A stretch of 64,000 nucleotides of DNA from Nibricoccus aquaticus (GTDB lineage Bacteria > Verrucomicrobiota > Verrucomicrobiia > Opitutales > Opitutaceae). Every line of letters starts with the position of its first letter. Within the stretch, counting starts at the first letter, position 1. The position numbers were made by a program, and so were the translations under genes. The stretch covers positions 3,365,501 through 3,429,500 of the forward strand of contig NZ_CP023344.1 in assembly GCF_002310495.1 (NCBI RefSeq). Direction: 5' to 3'. The notes below the pieces were generated by a model. The model ran no database searches, was not told the DNA's origin, and saw nothing but the letters and a program-made list of their open reading frames with translations. This document shows, one piece after another, positions 26,738-36,919 of the stretch.

Positions 26738-27256
26738 ATGTCCGACACCTACTTCTACATCTTCGCCGCCCTGACGGTCGGCTCTGCGCTCGCCGTCGTG
26801 TTCAACAAGAACGCCGTGGCCGCCGCGCTCGCATTCCTCTTCAGCCTGTGCGGCGTCGCGGGACTTTTCCTCCAGCTCGACGCCCAGCTCCTCGCGATCC
26901 TGCTCGTGCTCGTTTATGCCGGCGCCGTCGTCGCCCTGTTCCTTTTCATTATCATGCTCCTCGACATGCAGGGTGGGGAACGAAAGCCGTTCAAAAAAGT
27001 AACCATCTTCGCCAGCACCATCGCCGGTGCGCTCCTCCTGCTGGGCGTGTACAGCTTCGCCAAGCGCCCCGAGCTCACCCAATTCCCAGCCGCCGGTCAG
27101 GCCTCCAATCTCCTGCTCGATCTCAAATTCTACGGCGCGCAGCTCTTCACGACTTATCTGCTGCCCGTGCAGGTCGTCGGCTTCCTGCTGCTCATCTCGA
27201 TGCTTGGCGTGATCGTACTCAGCAAAAAATTCGAAGGACTGGAGGACGTTAAATGA
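26738..27256 (+). CDS. nuoJ: NADH-quinone oxidoreductase subunit J
   Basis: The 172-residue subunit has five predicted membrane helices. The conserved third helix region [20 protein letters not shown] is clear. It lies in the membrane arm beside NuoK. Its stop overlaps the nuoK start (ATGA), indicating coupled translation. Confidence 0.96.
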   Translation: MSDTYFYIFAALTVGSALAVVFNKNAVAAALAFLFSLCGVAGLFLQLDAQLLAILLVLVYAGAVVALFLFIIMLLDMQGGERKPFKKVTIFASTIAGALLLLGVYSFAKRPELTQFPAAGQASNLLLDLKFYGAQLFTTYLLPVQVVGFLLLISMLGVIVLSKKFEGLEDVK

Positions 27257-27558
27257 ACATCGGCCTGAATCACTTCATCGTCCTGAGCGCGCTGCTCTTC
27301 GCTATCGGTTTCTTCGGCGTGCTCCTGCGCAAGAACACCCTCGTGATTTACATGTGCCTTGAGCTCATGCTCGTCGCCTCGACCTTGGCGCTCGTCGCGT
27401 TCTCGCGCTTCAACGGCACGCTCGATGGCAACGTCTTCGTGTTCTTCATCCTCACGGTGGCTGCCGCCGAAGTCGCCGTCGGTCTCGCGATCATCGTGGC
27501 ACTCTTCCGCCGCCGCCAGACCGTGCAAGTTGAAGAGCTTAACGCTCTCAAAAACTAA
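27253..27558 (+). CDS. nuoK: NADH-quinone oxidoreductase subunit K
   Basis: The 101-residue subunit has three membrane helices. Helix 2 carries the family glutamate in [16 protein letters not shown], and helix 3 has the second one in [16 protein letters not shown]. Both are part of the proton path. Length is exactly typical. Confidence 0.97.
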   Translation: MNIGLNHFIVLSALLFAIGFFGVLLRKNTLVIYMCLELMLVASTLALVAFSRFNGTLDGNVFVFFILTVAAAEVAVGLAIIVALFRRRQTVQVEELNALKN

Positions 27559-27590
27559 CGCCGCCCTTTGGCCCAAACTTTTCGACCACT

Positions 27591-29519
27591 GTGACGCCAT
27601 TCCCGATCTCTCAACCCGTTATGCAGGCGCTGCTCGTGCTGCTCCTGCCGCTCGGCTCCGCCGCGCTGATCGCGCTCTTCCTGCGCCGCCAGGGCACGCT
27701 CGCGTCGATCATTTCGACTGCCGCGTGTGCCGGACTGGCCGCCATCGCGCTCAAGCTCGTCTTCAGCAACGAACGCTTCGTCGCCTCCGCCAACTGGCTG
27801 GAAATCGGCAGCCTCACGATCTCGCTCGGCATCAAGTTCGATGACCTCTCCGCGCTCATGCTCGCCATCGTCGCGATCGTCGGCCTGTGCGTTCACGTCT
27901 TCTCGCTCGGCTACATGCACGAAGACGGTGCCAAGGCGCGCTACTTCGGCGGACTCTCGATCTTCATGTTTTCGATGCTCGGCATCGTTTTCGCCGACAA
28001 TCTTTTCATGATGTTCATCTTTTGGGAGCTGGTCGGTTTCAGCTCCTACCTGCTCATCAATCATTTTTGCGACAAGCAGTCCGCTGCCGATGCCTCGAAG
28101 AAAGCCTTCATCGCCAACCGCGTCGGCGACTTCGGTTTCATCCTCGGCATCGTTTGGTGCTACTACGCGTTTGGCACGGTCAACATCGGCGAACTCTCCG
28201 TCCTCGCTGAAGCGAAGTTCAAAGCCGGTGAGTTCATCGTCGCCGGTATTCCGCTCCTCCTGTTTTGCGGCGCGGTCGGTAAATCCGCCCAGCTCCCACT
28301 CCACGTCTGGCTCCCGGACGCGATGGAAGGTCCGACGCCTGTCTCTGCACTCATCCACGCCGCCACGATGGTCGCTGCCGGTATCTTCATGCTGTGCCGC
28401 CTTGAGCCGCTTTTCGCCGCCGCTCCGGCCGCGCTCAATGTCGTCATGTGGATTGGTGTGATCACAGCTGTTTACGCCGCCCTCTGCGCGATCACCCAGA
28501 GCGACATCAAAAAAGTCCTGGCATACTCAACGCTCTCGCAGCTCGGTTACATGGTCGCGGCTTTCGGTCTCGGCCGTTTGTCCGAGACGCAAACCCACGA
28601 AGGCCAAACGAATACCTTCCTTCTCAGCGCCGGCGCAGGCATCGCCATGTTCCACCTGATGACGCACGCCTTTTTCAAGGCGCTCATGTTCCTCGGCTCC
28701 GGCTCCGTGATCCATGGCTGCCACCACGAACAAAATATCTTCAAGATGGGCGGCCTCTCTTCGCGCATGAAGTTCACCTTTGTGACCTTCACACTCGGCG
28801 TACTCGCGATCATCGGCTTCCCAATGCTCTCCGGCTTCTTCTCCAAGGACGCGATCCTCCTCCTCGCCTTCGAAAAGAACTTCGTGGTTTTCGGCCTCCT
28901 CGCGTTCACCGCCGTGCTGACCTCGTTCTACATGGTCCGCATGTGGAAGCTCGTCTTCCTCGGCAAACCTCGCAGCGACGAAGCCGATCACGCGCACGAA
29001 GGCGGCCTCACGATGACGCTCCCGCTTCTCGTCCTCGCGATCCTCGCGGTGGTCGGCGGTTACTCGTTCATTTTGGACAACGGTGTTTTCAGCAACGTCT
29101 TCAACGACGTTCCCGACGGCCATAATCACCACCACGCTCACAACGTCGTCTTCGCGACCAGCATCGGCGTGATGCTCCTGGGTTCGCTCTCCGCTTACTT
29201 CTTCTACAAGCCGCAGCCGGTGGACTCACTCGCGATGAAGAGCCCGGGCCTTTTCAACGGCCTCTCGCTCCTCAAGAGCTTCCCCGACGATCTCTACAAT
29301 TACTATGTCGCGAAGATCCAGCAGCGCTTCGCGCTCTTCGTGAACTTCCTGGAACAGATCTTCGTCGCAGGCCTGCTCGTCCGCGGTCTCGCCGGCATCG
29401 TCGGACTCTTCGGCATGGGTGCCCGCGCTCTCCACGTCGGCAGCCTCCACGCTTACGTTTACTGGTTCCTCCTCGGCACCGTCCTGGTGTGGGGTTTCGC
29501 CTCAGGCCTCTTTCTCTAA
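27591..29519 (+). CDS. nuoL: NADH-quinone oxidoreductase subunit L
   Basis: The 642-residue antiporter-like subunit is at the tip of the membrane arm. The start is a GTG at 27591; an ATG at 27621 is possible. The conserved core includes FWELVGFSSYLLINHF (helix 5 glutamate), KSAQLPLHVWLPDAMEGPTP and VSALIHAATMVAAGIF. A His-rich loop lies near residue 505. The C-terminal lateral helix region is present. Confidence 0.97.
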   Translation: MTPFPISQPVMQALLVLLLPLGSAALIALFLRRQGTLASIISTAACAGLAAIALKLVFSNERFVASANWLEIGSLTISLGIKFDDLSALMLAIVAIVGLCVHVFSLGYMHEDGAKARYFGGLSIFMFSMLGIVFADNLFMMFIFWELVGFSSYLLINHFCDKQSAADASKKAFIANRVGDFGFILGIVWCYYAFGTVNIGELSVLAEAKFKAGEFIVAGIPLLLFCGAVGKSAQLPLHVWLPDAMEGPTPVSALIHAATMVAAGIFMLCRLEPLFAAAPAALNVVMWIGVITAVYAALCAITQSDIKKVLAYSTLSQLGYMVAAFGLGRLSETQTHEGQTNTFLLSAGAGIAMFHLMTHAFFKALMFLGSGSVIHGCHHEQNIFKMGGLSSRMKFTFVTFTLGVLAIIGFPMLSGFFSKDAILLLAFEKNFVVFGLLAFTAVLTSFYMVRMWKLVFLGKPRSDEADHAHEGGLTMTLPLLVLAILAVVGGYSFILDNGVFSNVFNDVPDGHNHHHAHNVVFATSIGVMLLGSLSAYFFYKPQPVDSLAMKSPGLFNGLSLLKSFPDDLYNYYVAKIQQRFALFVNFLEQIFVAGLLVRGLAGIVGLFGMGARALHVGSLHAYVYWFLLGTVLVWGFASGLFL

Positions 29520-29531
29520 CGCGACTTCGTG

Positions 29532-31070
29532 ATGAACGATCATCTCCTCCTATTGTCCATCCTGACGCCGCTGGCCGTCGCCCTCGCCATAGCGCTCGGG
29601 CTGCCCAAACGGTTCTCGGTCAAACTCGCGTACATCGGTTTCGGCGTCCCCGCCGCCATCGCGCTGTACTTGTGGTGCCAGTACTCGGCGGCCTCGGCCT
29701 CCGCTTACGAAGGCTACGCGTTCTACACGCGCTACGACACTGGCCTGTCGGACATCGGCATCCGCCTCACGCTTGGCCTCAACGGCATCGCCCTCCCGCT
29801 CTACGTTCTCGCGGGCATCGTCGGTCTGGCCGCCGGTCTCTACGCGATCCAGTCGGGTGCCGAGCGCCTGAAAATCTACCTCATGCTGCTCCTCATCATG
29901 CAGGCGGGGTTGATGGGCGTCTTCTGCTCGATCGATATTTTCTATTTCTACTTCTTCCACGAACTCGCGCTCATCCCGACCTTCATCATGGTCGGCATCT
30001 GGGGCGGACGCGACCGCAGCTACGCCGCGATGAAGATGACGATCTATCTCACGGTCGGCGCGATGCTCTCGCTGATCGGTTTGATCGCGATCTACGTGAA
30101 GAGCGGCATGGAGCTAAGAACCTTCGATCTCATTTCGCTCCGTTCCATTCTGAGCCATCAGAGTCTGTCGGCCGTCGCTCAAAATAATATCTTCGGCCTC
30201 CTCATGGTCGGCTTCGGTATTTTGGTTTCTCTCTGGCCGCTGCACACGTGGGCACCGCTCGGTTACGGCGCTGCTCCGAGCTCCGCCGCCATGCTTCACG
30301 CGGGCGTGCTGAAAAAATTCGGTCTCTACGGCCTGATCCAGATTGCTCTGCCCCTCCTTCCACAAGGCGCCGCCCACTGGGCCTGCCCGCTGGCCTGGCT
30401 CGCCCTCGGCAACATCCTCATCATCGGTTTCGTCGCCATCGCCCAGCGCGATTTGAAACAGATGATCGGTTACAGCTCGGTCATGCACATGGGCTATGCG
30501 TTTCTCGGCATCGCGGCGTTTTCGACCGTCGGTGCAGGCGGCGTTGTCCTCCTGATGGTTGCGCACGGTCTGTCGGTTGCCCTCCTGTTCCTGCTCTCGA
30601 CGAGCATCTATCACCGCACGCACACCTTCGACATGAACGAAATGGGCGGCCTCGCTCAAAAAGCTCCCGTCCTCGCCGCCTTCTTCGTCGCCGCCACCAT
30701 GGCAAGCATCGGTCTCCCCGGCTTCGCCAACTTCTGGGGCGAACTCGCGATCTTCGTCGCCGTCTGGGATTTCTCGCCAGCCTTCACCGTCGCGGCAGTT
30801 TCCGGCGTCGTGATCTCCGCGATTTACGGCCTGCGCTCGGCCGCGAAAGTTTTCTTTGGGCAACCCTCCGAGGAGTTCGCGCGCGTCTCCGCAGCCAACA
30901 CCGTCACCGATCTGCGTTGGGCGGAAAAAATCCCCGCGCTTCTCCTCCTCGCTGCGCTGCTCTTCATCGGCTTCTGGCCGAAGTCGCTCTCCACGCCGCT
31001 CAACAATACGCTCCAGTCGATCTATCCGGCCGCCGTCCAGGCCGCCGAGGCCTCGGTCGCCAGCAAGTAA
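29532..31070 (+). CDS. nuoM: NADH-quinone oxidoreductase subunit M
   Basis: This antiporter-like proton-pumping subunit has about 512 residues. A GTG immediately before the ATG at 29532 could also start it. Family features include FYFFHELALIPTFIMVGIWG (helix 5 glutamate) and PLHTWAPLGYGAAPSSAAML. It lies 12 bases after nuoL. Fourteen membrane helices are expected for the family. Confidence 0.97.
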   Translation: MNDHLLLLSILTPLAVALAIALGLPKRFSVKLAYIGFGVPAAIALYLWCQYSAASASAYEGYAFYTRYDTGLSDIGIRLTLGLNGIALPLYVLAGIVGLAAGLYAIQSGAERLKIYLMLLLIMQAGLMGVFCSIDIFYFYFFHELALIPTFIMVGIWGGRDRSYAAMKMTIYLTVGAMLSLIGLIAIYVKSGMELRTFDLISLRSILSHQSLSAVAQNNIFGLLMVGFGILVSLWPLHTWAPLGYGAAPSSAAMLHAGVLKKFGLYGLIQIALPLLPQGAAHWACPLAWLALGNILIIGFVAIAQRDLKQMIGYSSVMHMGYAFLGIAAFSTVGAGGVVLLMVAHGLSVALLFLLSTSIYHRTHTFDMNEMGGLAQKAPVLAAFFVAATMASIGLPGFANFWGELAIFVAVWDFSPAFTVAAVSGVVISAIYGLRSAAKVFFGQPSEEFARVSAANTVTDLRWAEKIPALLLLAALLFIGFWPKSLSTPLNNTLQSIYPAAVQAAEASVASK

Positions 31071-31085
31071 TCCTTTTTCGCCGCG

Positions 31086-32612
31086 ATGAATCCCGAATTT
31101 CTCAAAGCCGCCGCGGAGTCCAACAACTGGATCGCGATCATGCCCGAGCTCCTGCTCGGCTGTCTTGCGCTCCTCTTGCTGGTGCTCGAAGTCGTGCTGC
31201 CAAAAAATAAACACGACCTCATCCCGGGCGTCGCGATCATCGGCCAGCTCGGCGTGCTCGTCGGGTTGATCATCAATTACCGCACGCCGTTTCTCGATCC
31301 AGCCGAGGCTGCGTTGGCCAACTTCAACGGCCTGCTCGCCTACTCGCCGCACGGCCAGTTCATGCGGATGTTTTTCCTGCTCACGTCGCTGCTCGTCAGC
31401 GCGCTCGGCACGGTCGCCCTCGCGAAGCAGAAGATGCCGAAGATCGAGTTCTTCCACATCGTGCTGGTGATCTCCGCCGCCATGATGCTCCTCGCGCAGA
31501 GCAACCACTTCGTGATGCTCTTCGTGGCGCTCGAGACCGTCACCGTCGGTTTCTACATCCTTGTCAGCTACGTCCGCACCAATCCGCTCTCGCTCGAAGC
31601 CGGTCTGAAATACCTGATCATGGGCGCGCTCAGCTCGTCGCTCCTGCTCTTCGGCATCGTGCTGCTCTACGGCGCAGCCGGTAATCCGCTCCTGCCGGGC
31701 CACACGTCCGACGCGATGAACTTTGGAAAGCTCACCGCCTTCCTCGCGCAGAATCCCGATAACTTCCTCGCCCAACTCGGTGTCGTCCTCGTGCTCTCCG
31801 GCGTCGCCTTCAAGATCGGCGCAGTCCCGTTCCAGATCTGGGTGCCCGATGTTTATCAGGGTGCGCCGACGCCCGTCACTGCGTTCTTGGCCGTCGGCTC
31901 GAAGGCCGCCGGTTTCGCGATCCTCATGACGCTCGTCTACGTCTTCGCCCCGTACAAAGGCATCGTCATCCCGCTCCTCGCGATCATGGCCGCCGCGACG
32001 ATCCTCTTTGGTAATCTCGCCGCGCTGACTCAGCACAACGTCAAGCGCCTCATCGGTCTCTCCGGTGTTTCACACGCGGGTTATCTGCTCCTCGGTGTGA
32101 TCGCCTCGATCACGGTTCCGATGGCGACTTCCGCTATCTATTTCTACCTCGTCACCTACCTGCTGGCCTCGTTCGCCGTGTTCGGCGTGATGACGCATGT
32201 CGCGGGCGTGAACGACGCCGATCAAGAGCTGGAGCACTACACCGATCTCGTGAAGACGCATCCGTTCCTGGCGACGATTCTCGCTGCCGGTCTCGGCTCG
32301 CTCGCGGGCATTCCTCCGCTGGCTGGATTCATCGGAAAGCTGCTGGTCTTCATCGCCGCGTTTCAGGCCGGGCTCACCTGGCTGCTGGGCATCGCGATCA
32401 TCGGCGTGGTTATCTCGATCTATTATTACTTCGGATGGATCAAAGCGGCGTTCTTCGCGACTTCCCCGACTGCGGCTGAAACGGTCGCCCGTCCTGAGCG
32501 CACGCCGGTCAGCGCTGGCATCGGCGCGTTGCTGGCAGTGCTCGCCCTGGCTTCCGTGCTCTTCGGTTTCTACCAGAAGCCGGTCATCGCCTGGCTCACG
32601 GCGGCGCTGTGA
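31086..32612 (+). CDS. nuoN: NADH-quinone oxidoreductase subunit N
   Basis: The 508-residue antiporter-like subunit is the last gene of the operon. FVALETVTVGFYILVSY holds the helix 5 glutamate, and GAVPFQIWVPDVYQGAPTP and LSGVSHAGYLLLGVIA are the conserved broken-helix regions. A strong terminator begins 36 bases past the stop. Confidence 0.97.
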   Translation: MNPEFLKAAAESNNWIAIMPELLLGCLALLLLVLEVVLPKNKHDLIPGVAIIGQLGVLVGLIINYRTPFLDPAEAALANFNGLLAYSPHGQFMRMFFLLTSLLVSALGTVALAKQKMPKIEFFHIVLVISAAMMLLAQSNHFVMLFVALETVTVGFYILVSYVRTNPLSLEAGLKYLIMGALSSSLLLFGIVLLYGAAGNPLLPGHTSDAMNFGKLTAFLAQNPDNFLAQLGVVLVLSGVAFKIGAVPFQIWVPDVYQGAPTPVTAFLAVGSKAAGFAILMTLVYVFAPYKGIVIPLLAIMAAATILFGNLAALTQHNVKRLIGLSGVSHAGYLLLGVIASITVPMATSAIYFYLVTYLLASFAVFGVMTHVAGVNDADQELEHYTDLVKTHPFLATILAAGLGSLAGIPPLAGFIGKLLVFIAAFQAGLTWLLGIAIIGVVISIYYYFGWIKAAFFATSPTAAETVARPERTPVSAGIGALLAVLALASVLFGFYQKPVIAWLTAAL

Positions 32613-32647
32613 GCGGGTTGAGAACTGCGATCTCGTTTTTCAGATAA

Positions 32648-32681
32648 CAAAAGGCCCGGCATCGCTGCCGGGCCTTTTTTG
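32648..32681 (+). terminator. Intrinsic terminator of the nuo operon
   Basis: AAGGCCCGGC-ATCGCT-GCCGGGCCTTTTTT forms a GC-rich stem ending in six T, directly after nuoN. Confidence 0.95.
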
Positions 32682-32700
32682 TGGCGAATGATTTCCTCAC

Positions 32701-32768
32701 GTAGCCGCGCCATTTCAGGCGCGGAATTTATGGCGAGGGTTTCACCGCGCCTTAAGTGGCGCGGCTAC
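32701..32768. repeat. Paired REP-like hairpins with 11-base terminal inverted repeats
   Basis: GTAGCCGCGCC (32701-32711) and GGCGCGGCTAC (32758-32768) are perfect inverted ends. Inside are two adjacent hairpins of the form CCGCGCC-N6-GGCGCGG, at 32705-32724 (loop ATTTCA) and 32745-32764 (loop TTAAGT). The second matches the hairpin at 1194-1217. This is a BIME-like arrangement between the nuo terminator and a convergent gene. Confidence 0.7.
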
Positions 32769-32781
32769 ACTTCGGTTGCGT

Positions 32782-33813
32782 TTACTTTGAAAGCGACTTC
32801 GCGCGGGCCGCGACATCGTTCCACTTCCCGTCGGGAATGATCGGGCCCATGTGGCGGACGGTTTCCGCGCCGACGAGCGACGCGACCTTGCCGCACGCTT
32901 CGAGCGATTGACCGCGCAACCACGCGGACAAAAAGCCGGCGGCCCACGCATCGCCCGCGCCGTTGGAATCGACGGCGTCGGTCACGACAACGGGAGCGAC
33001 GCGGTGCAATTCTGAGCCGCGGGCGATCCATGCGCCGTCTTTGCCCAATGTGATGGCGGCGGTGCCGCCGAAGCTGGCGAGGCGTTTCGCGTGCGCGGCG
33101 TAATCTTCGAGCGTGTTGGCGGGAAGATCGGGAAAAAGCGCTTTCGCTTCGTCTTCGTTGGCGAAGCTGACCGCGAGACCGAGCTTGAGTTGATTGAGCA
33201 GCCAGTCACGTGACGCGCCGACGACCTCGAATGAGGCGAACGAAAGGCCGACGGTGCAGCCGGCGGCGCGAGCCGACGTGAGGATTTTTTCCGCGAGCGC
33301 TTGATTGAAGACGACGTAGCCTTCGATGTGGACGTGGCGTGCAGCGGCAAAATCTGCCGGGGAAATTTCGTCGGGAGAGAGTGTCATCACCGCGCCGAGG
33401 TAGGTGCGCATAGTGCGCTGCGTGTCGGGCGTCGTCAGGATGAGGCAGCACGCGTTGGCGATCGTGCCGCGTTTGAAACGATCTGTTGCGACGCCGGTGG
33501 ATGCGAAGCGCGCCTCGTACATGCGGGCGAGTTCATCGTTACCGAGTTTGCCGATGAAGGCGGTCTTCAGACCGAGACGGGTTGCGTTGAAAGTCGTGTT
33601 GGCTGCCGAACCGCCGGGCGTGATGGCGGGAGGCTGCGGGAGTTTCGCCACGAGGCGGGCCATCTCGTCGGCATCGACCATGACCATGCCGCCCTTTTCG
33701 CCTTTGGCTTCGACGAGAAAGCTGTCGGGCACACCGACAACGAGATCCATGATGGGGGCACCGACGCCGATGAGATCGAGCGGGGCAGGAGAGGGCTGGA
33801 TGGGCAGGGTCAT
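32782..33813 (-). CDS. PfkB-family sugar/adenosine kinase
   Basis: The 343-residue protein has the ribokinase fold: an early Gly-rich strand LIGVGAPIMDLVVGV, the substrate-side motif GGSAANTTFNATRLG, and the C-terminal signature DSNGAGDAWAAGFLSAWLRG with the catalytic Asp in GAGD. The whole pattern resembles bacterial adenosine/inosine-guanosine kinase-like enzymes that phosphorylate a hydroxymethyl group using ATP. The exact substrate cannot be read from sequence. The DUF6941 gene lies 25 bases upstream on the same strand, so they may be co-transcribed. Confidence 0.9.
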   Translation of the reverse strand: MTLPIQPSPAPLDLIGVGAPIMDLVVGVPDSFLVEAKGEKGGMVMVDADEMARLVAKLPQPPAITPGGSAANTTFNATRLGLKTAFIGKLGNDELARMYEARFASTGVATDRFKRGTIANACCLILTTPDTQRTMRTYLGAVMTLSPDEISPADFAAARHVHIEGYVVFNQALAEKILTSARAAGCTVGLSFASFEVVGASRDWLLNQLKLGLAVSFANEDEAKALFPDLPANTLEDYAAHAKRLASFGGTAAITLGKDGAWIARGSELHRVAPVVVTDAVDSNGAGDAWAAGFLSAWLRGQSLEACGKVASLVGAETVRHMGPIIPDGKWNDVAARAKSLSK

Positions 33814-33838
33814 GTGAAGACGTTTGGGAGAGAGAAAA

Positions 33839-34222
33839 TCAGGCGCTGACGGTGATGTTGGTGGCGAGAAGCGGTTCCTCGTCGATCTCGATCAAGATCG
33901 AGTAGTCACCGGGGGCGGCGAAGCTGAGGTTGCGGATTTCGTTGATGAGGTTGATGCGCTGGAGGGGGCCTTCGGACTTGAACGGGCGCTCGATGAGAGG
34001 AGCGAGGCGGGTGGCGTCGAGGCCCATGGAAATGCGCAACTTGTGCTCGCCCGTCGGGACGTCGGCGATGGTCAGGAACCACATCATGTGCGGGTGGACC
34101 ACTGGGAACTGGCGGGCGCGGATGTTGGAGAAAATGCCGAGCAACGTGTGCTTGCCGGAACCGGGATCGACGTGGACGCCGTCGCAGGTGATCCAGGCGA
34201 GGACTTGGGGTTTGGATTGCAT
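33839..34222 (-). CDS. DUF6941 family protein
   Basis: The start is the ATG at 34222 ([20 protein letters not shown]), which matches the family's usual beginning. The 127-residue protein continues with [18 protein letters not shown] and closes with a beta-rich half ([13 protein letters not shown]). This small cytosolic beta-domain family has no known role that I can state. The gene diverges from pyrG across 129 bases. Confidence 0.8.
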   Translation of the reverse strand: MQSKPQVLAWITCDGVHVDPGSGKHTLLGIFSNIRARQFPVVHPHMMWFLTIADVPTGEHKLRISMGLDATRLAPLIERPFKSEGPLQRINLINEIRNLSFAAPGDYSILIEIDEEPLLATNITVSA

Positions 34223-34351
34223 GAAGGCGCGGATGGTGGGCGTCCGCCGCCGGTCGGAGCAAGCGGGGAAATTCACCTCCCGGGCGACTCGTGTCACATC
34301 GCGGCTACGTTTGGCTTGTCAGGGTTGCGGGCGGGTTCATATCCGTCTGCG

Positions 34352-36007
34352 ATGAAGTATATTTTTGTCACCGGTGGCGTCGTTTCTTCCCTCGGCAAGG
34401 GACTCACGGCGGCGGCGCTCGGCGCTCTTCTTGAGCTGCGCGGACTCACGGTGCGCATCCAGAAATTCGATCCGTACCTGAACGTCGATCCGGGCACGAT
34501 GAGCCCGTTCCAGCATGGCGAAGTGTACGTGCTCGAAGACGGCGCGGAGACCGATCTCGACCTCGGTCATTACGAGCGTTTCACGAGTGGAAAGCTTTCC
34601 CGCCTCAACAACCTTACCTCGGGCCAGGTGTACGAGAGCGTGATTCAGAAGGAACGCCGCGGCGCTTATCTCGGCAAAACCGTGCAGGTGATCCCGCACG
34701 TCACGAACGAGATCAAGGAGCGCATTTATCAGGCGGCTAAAGACGTCGATATCCTCATCACGGAAATCGGCGGTACGACGGGCGACATCGAAGGCCTCCC
34801 GTTTCTCGAAGCCATGCGTCAGTTCGCCCTCGAGGTCGGTCCGCGCGATGTGATTTTCATCCACGTCACGCTCGTGCCGTTCCTCAACGCGGCAGGCGAG
34901 TTGAAGACGAAGCCCACGCAGCAGTCGGTCGCGAAGCTGCGCGAGATCGGCATCCAGCCTCACATCCTGGTGTGCCGTTGTGAAGACCACGAACTCGACC
35001 ACAGCCTACGCGACAAGCTCTCGATGTTCTGCAACGTCCCGGTCAAAGGCGTGATCGAGTGCCGCGACGTCAGCTCGATCTACGAATTGCCGCTTGCGTT
35101 GAAAAAAGAGGGTATGGACGAACTGGTCGTCGAACTTTTCGGCCTGAAGAATCCGCCGCCCGATAAAAACATCTGGGATGAAATCGTGCGCCGCGTGAAG
35201 AACCCCGCGCACGAAGTGAAGATCGGCGTCGTCGGCAAGTACATCGAACTCCAAGACGCGTACAAATCTGTCTACGAATCGATCACGCATGCGGGCATCG
35301 CGAACAATGCGAAGGTCACGATCGTCCGCATCGATGCCGAGGATCTGGAAAAGAAAAACGGCACGGCCGCACTCAAGGGACTCGACGGTATCCTCGTTCC
35401 CGGCGGCTTCGGTGATCGCGGCACGGAGGGCAAAATCATCGCGGCGCGCTACGCTCGTGAGAACAAAGTTCCCTACTACGGGCTTTGCCTCGGTCTCCAG
35501 ATCGCCGTCATCGAGTACGCGCGCAACGTGCTCAAACTCGAGGGTGCGAACTCGACTGAGTTCGACGTCAATTCGCCGCATCCCGTCATCAACATGATGG
35601 AGGAACAAAAGAAGATCATCGATAAGGGAGCGACCATGCGCCTTGGCAGTTACGAGTGCGCCCTCACACCTGGTACGCACGCGGCGAAAGCGTACGGCAA
35701 GGACAACATTCGCGAGCGCCATCGCCATCGCTATGAAGTGAACAATGCGTACGTCGGCCAGCTTCAGCGCGCGGGCATGACGATCAGCGGTATCAACCCG
35801 CGTCGCAATCTCGTCGAGATCGTCGAGATCAAGGATCACCCGTGGTTCCTCGCGGTGCAGTTTCACCCAGAGTTCCAGTCGAAGCCCAACGCGCCGCATC
35901 CGTTGTTCGCGGCGTTCATTGGCGCTTCGATCAAGGCTTCGCGTGGCGGAAAAAAGAAAAGTGGCAAAGCCGCCAAGCCGACGAAGAAGCCGGCTAAGAA
36001 AAAGTGA
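34352..36007 (+). CDS. pyrG: CTP synthase
   Basis: The 551-residue enzyme converts UTP to CTP using glutamine and ATP. The start at 34352 gives the canonical [20 protein letters not shown]. The amidoligase domain (1-270) includes [20 protein letters not shown] and [12 protein letters not shown]. The glutaminase domain has the nucleophile Cys in YYGLCLGLQ and His/Glu in [10 protein letters not shown] Lys-rich tail of about 20 residues is extra. A terminator-like hairpin follows. Confidence 0.98.
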   Translation: MKYIFVTGGVVSSLGKGLTAAALGALLELRGLTVRIQKFDPYLNVDPGTMSPFQHGEVYVLEDGAETDLDLGHYERFTSGKLSRLNNLTSGQVYESVIQKERRGAYLGKTVQVIPHVTNEIKERIYQAAKDVDILITEIGGTTGDIEGLPFLEAMRQFALEVGPRDVIFIHVTLVPFLNAAGELKTKPTQQSVAKLREIGIQPHILVCRCEDHELDHSLRDKLSMFCNVPVKGVIECRDVSSIYELPLALKKEGMDELVVELFGLKNPPPDKNIWDEIVRRVKNPAHEVKIGVVGKYIELQDAYKSVYESITHAGIANNAKVTIVRIDAEDLEKKNGTAALKGLDGILVPGGFGDRGTEGKIIAARYARENKVPYYGLCLGLQIAVIEYARNVLKLEGANSTEFDVNSPHPVINMMEEQKKIIDKGATMRLGSYECALTPGTHAAKAYGKDNIRERHRHRYEVNNAYVGQLQRAGMTISGINPRRNLVEIVEIKDHPWFLAVQFHPEFQSKPNAPHPLFAAFIGASIKASRGGKKKSGKAAKPTKKPAKKK

Positions 36008-36017
36008 TTTCCCAATT

Positions 36018-36048
36018 GGGCCGGACTTCGATCCGGCCCTTTGATTTT
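36018..36048 (+). terminator. Putative terminator after pyrG
   Basis: A perfect 8-base stem GGGCCGGA (36018-36025) pairs with TCCGGCCC (36032-36039), loop CTTCGA, followed by TTTGATTTT. The T-tract is interrupted, so efficiency is uncertain. Confidence 0.7.
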
Positions 36049-36088
36049 CCGCGCTTCCGTTCTTTGGTGATTTCGTGATTTTCGATGC

Positions 36089-36883
36089 ATGATCTACGAC
36101 CCCAAGAAACTGCTGCTCATTGCCGGTCCGTGTTCGTTGGAGAATGAAAAGGTCTGCCGCGCGGTCGCGGAGACACTCACGAAGATCCAAAAAGAGCAGC
36201 CGGATGTCCGGATCATTTTCAAAGGCTCTTTTGACAAGGCCAACCGCACGTCGATCGCCGGGCCGCGCGGCACAGGACTCGACGAAGGGCTGAAGCTCCA
36301 CGCGCTCATCAAGCGCGATTACGGGTTTCCGTGTGTGACGGACATTCACGAGACGTCGCAGATCAAGCCGGTGGCCGAAGTGTGCGATGTGTTGCAGATC
36401 CCGGCGTTTCTCTGCCGGCAGACTGATTTGCTTCTCGCGGCGGCCGCGACCGGCCGCGTGGTGAACGTGAAGAAAGGGCAGTTTCTTTCACCGCAGGAAA
36501 TGGTGCACGTCACAGGGAAACTCAAAGACGGACATGCGACCGAAGTGTGGCAGACGGAGCGCGGCACGACGTTTGGTTATCAGAACCTCGTCGTGGATAT
36601 GCGCTCGTTCTCGATCATGAAGACAAACGGGTTTCCGACGGTCTTCGATGCGACGCACGCGGTGCAGTTACCGGGCGCCGGTGGTGGAAAGAGCGCGGGT
36701 GAGCGTCAGTTCGTGCCGCCGCTCGCGAAGGCGGCACTGGCGGCGGGCGCAGATGGTTTGTTTATCGAAACGCATCCGAATCCGGCCGAGGCGATCAGCG
36801 ACGGGCCGAATATGGTGCCGCTCGCGGAGATGCCGGCGCTGGTGGAGAAGTGCGTGGCAATCTGGAAGCTCGTGCGGAGCTGA
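36089..36883 (+). CDS. kdsA: 3-deoxy-8-phosphooctulonate synthase (KDO-8-P synthase)
   Basis: This 264-residue TIM-barrel aldolase condenses phosphoenolpyruvate with arabinose 5-phosphate to make KDO-8-P for lipopolysaccharide. Key segments are [43 protein letters not shown] (shown in part), the PEP/phosphate region [11 protein letters not shown], and [10 protein letters not shown]. Its presence supports an LPS-bearing outer membrane. The next gene begins 36 bases later and may be in the same operon. Confidence 0.97.
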   Translation: MIYDPKKLLLIAGPCSLENEKVCRAVAETLTKIQKEQPDVRIIFKGSFDKANRTSIAGPRGTGLDEGLKLHALIKRDYGFPCVTDIHETSQIKPVAEVCDVLQIPAFLCRQTDLLLAAAATGRVVNVKKGQFLSPQEMVHVTGKLKDGHATEVWQTERGTTFGYQNLVVDMRSFSIMKTNGFPTVFDATHAVQLPGAGGGKSAGERQFVPPLAKAALAAGADGLFIETHPNPAEAISDGPNMVPLAEMPALVEKCVAIWKLVRS

Positions 36884-36919
36884 TTTAATCTGGAACTCAG
36901 GAACTCTGGAAACCGATCC

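Noticed and set aside
30114-32036. A 640-codon antisense open frame across nuoM/nuoN
   Set aside because: Shadow of two conserved membrane-subunit genes.
33824-34351. N-terminal extension of pyrG into the DUF6941 gene
   Set aside because: CTP synthase starts exactly at MKYIFVTGG; the extension is antisense to a recognised gene.
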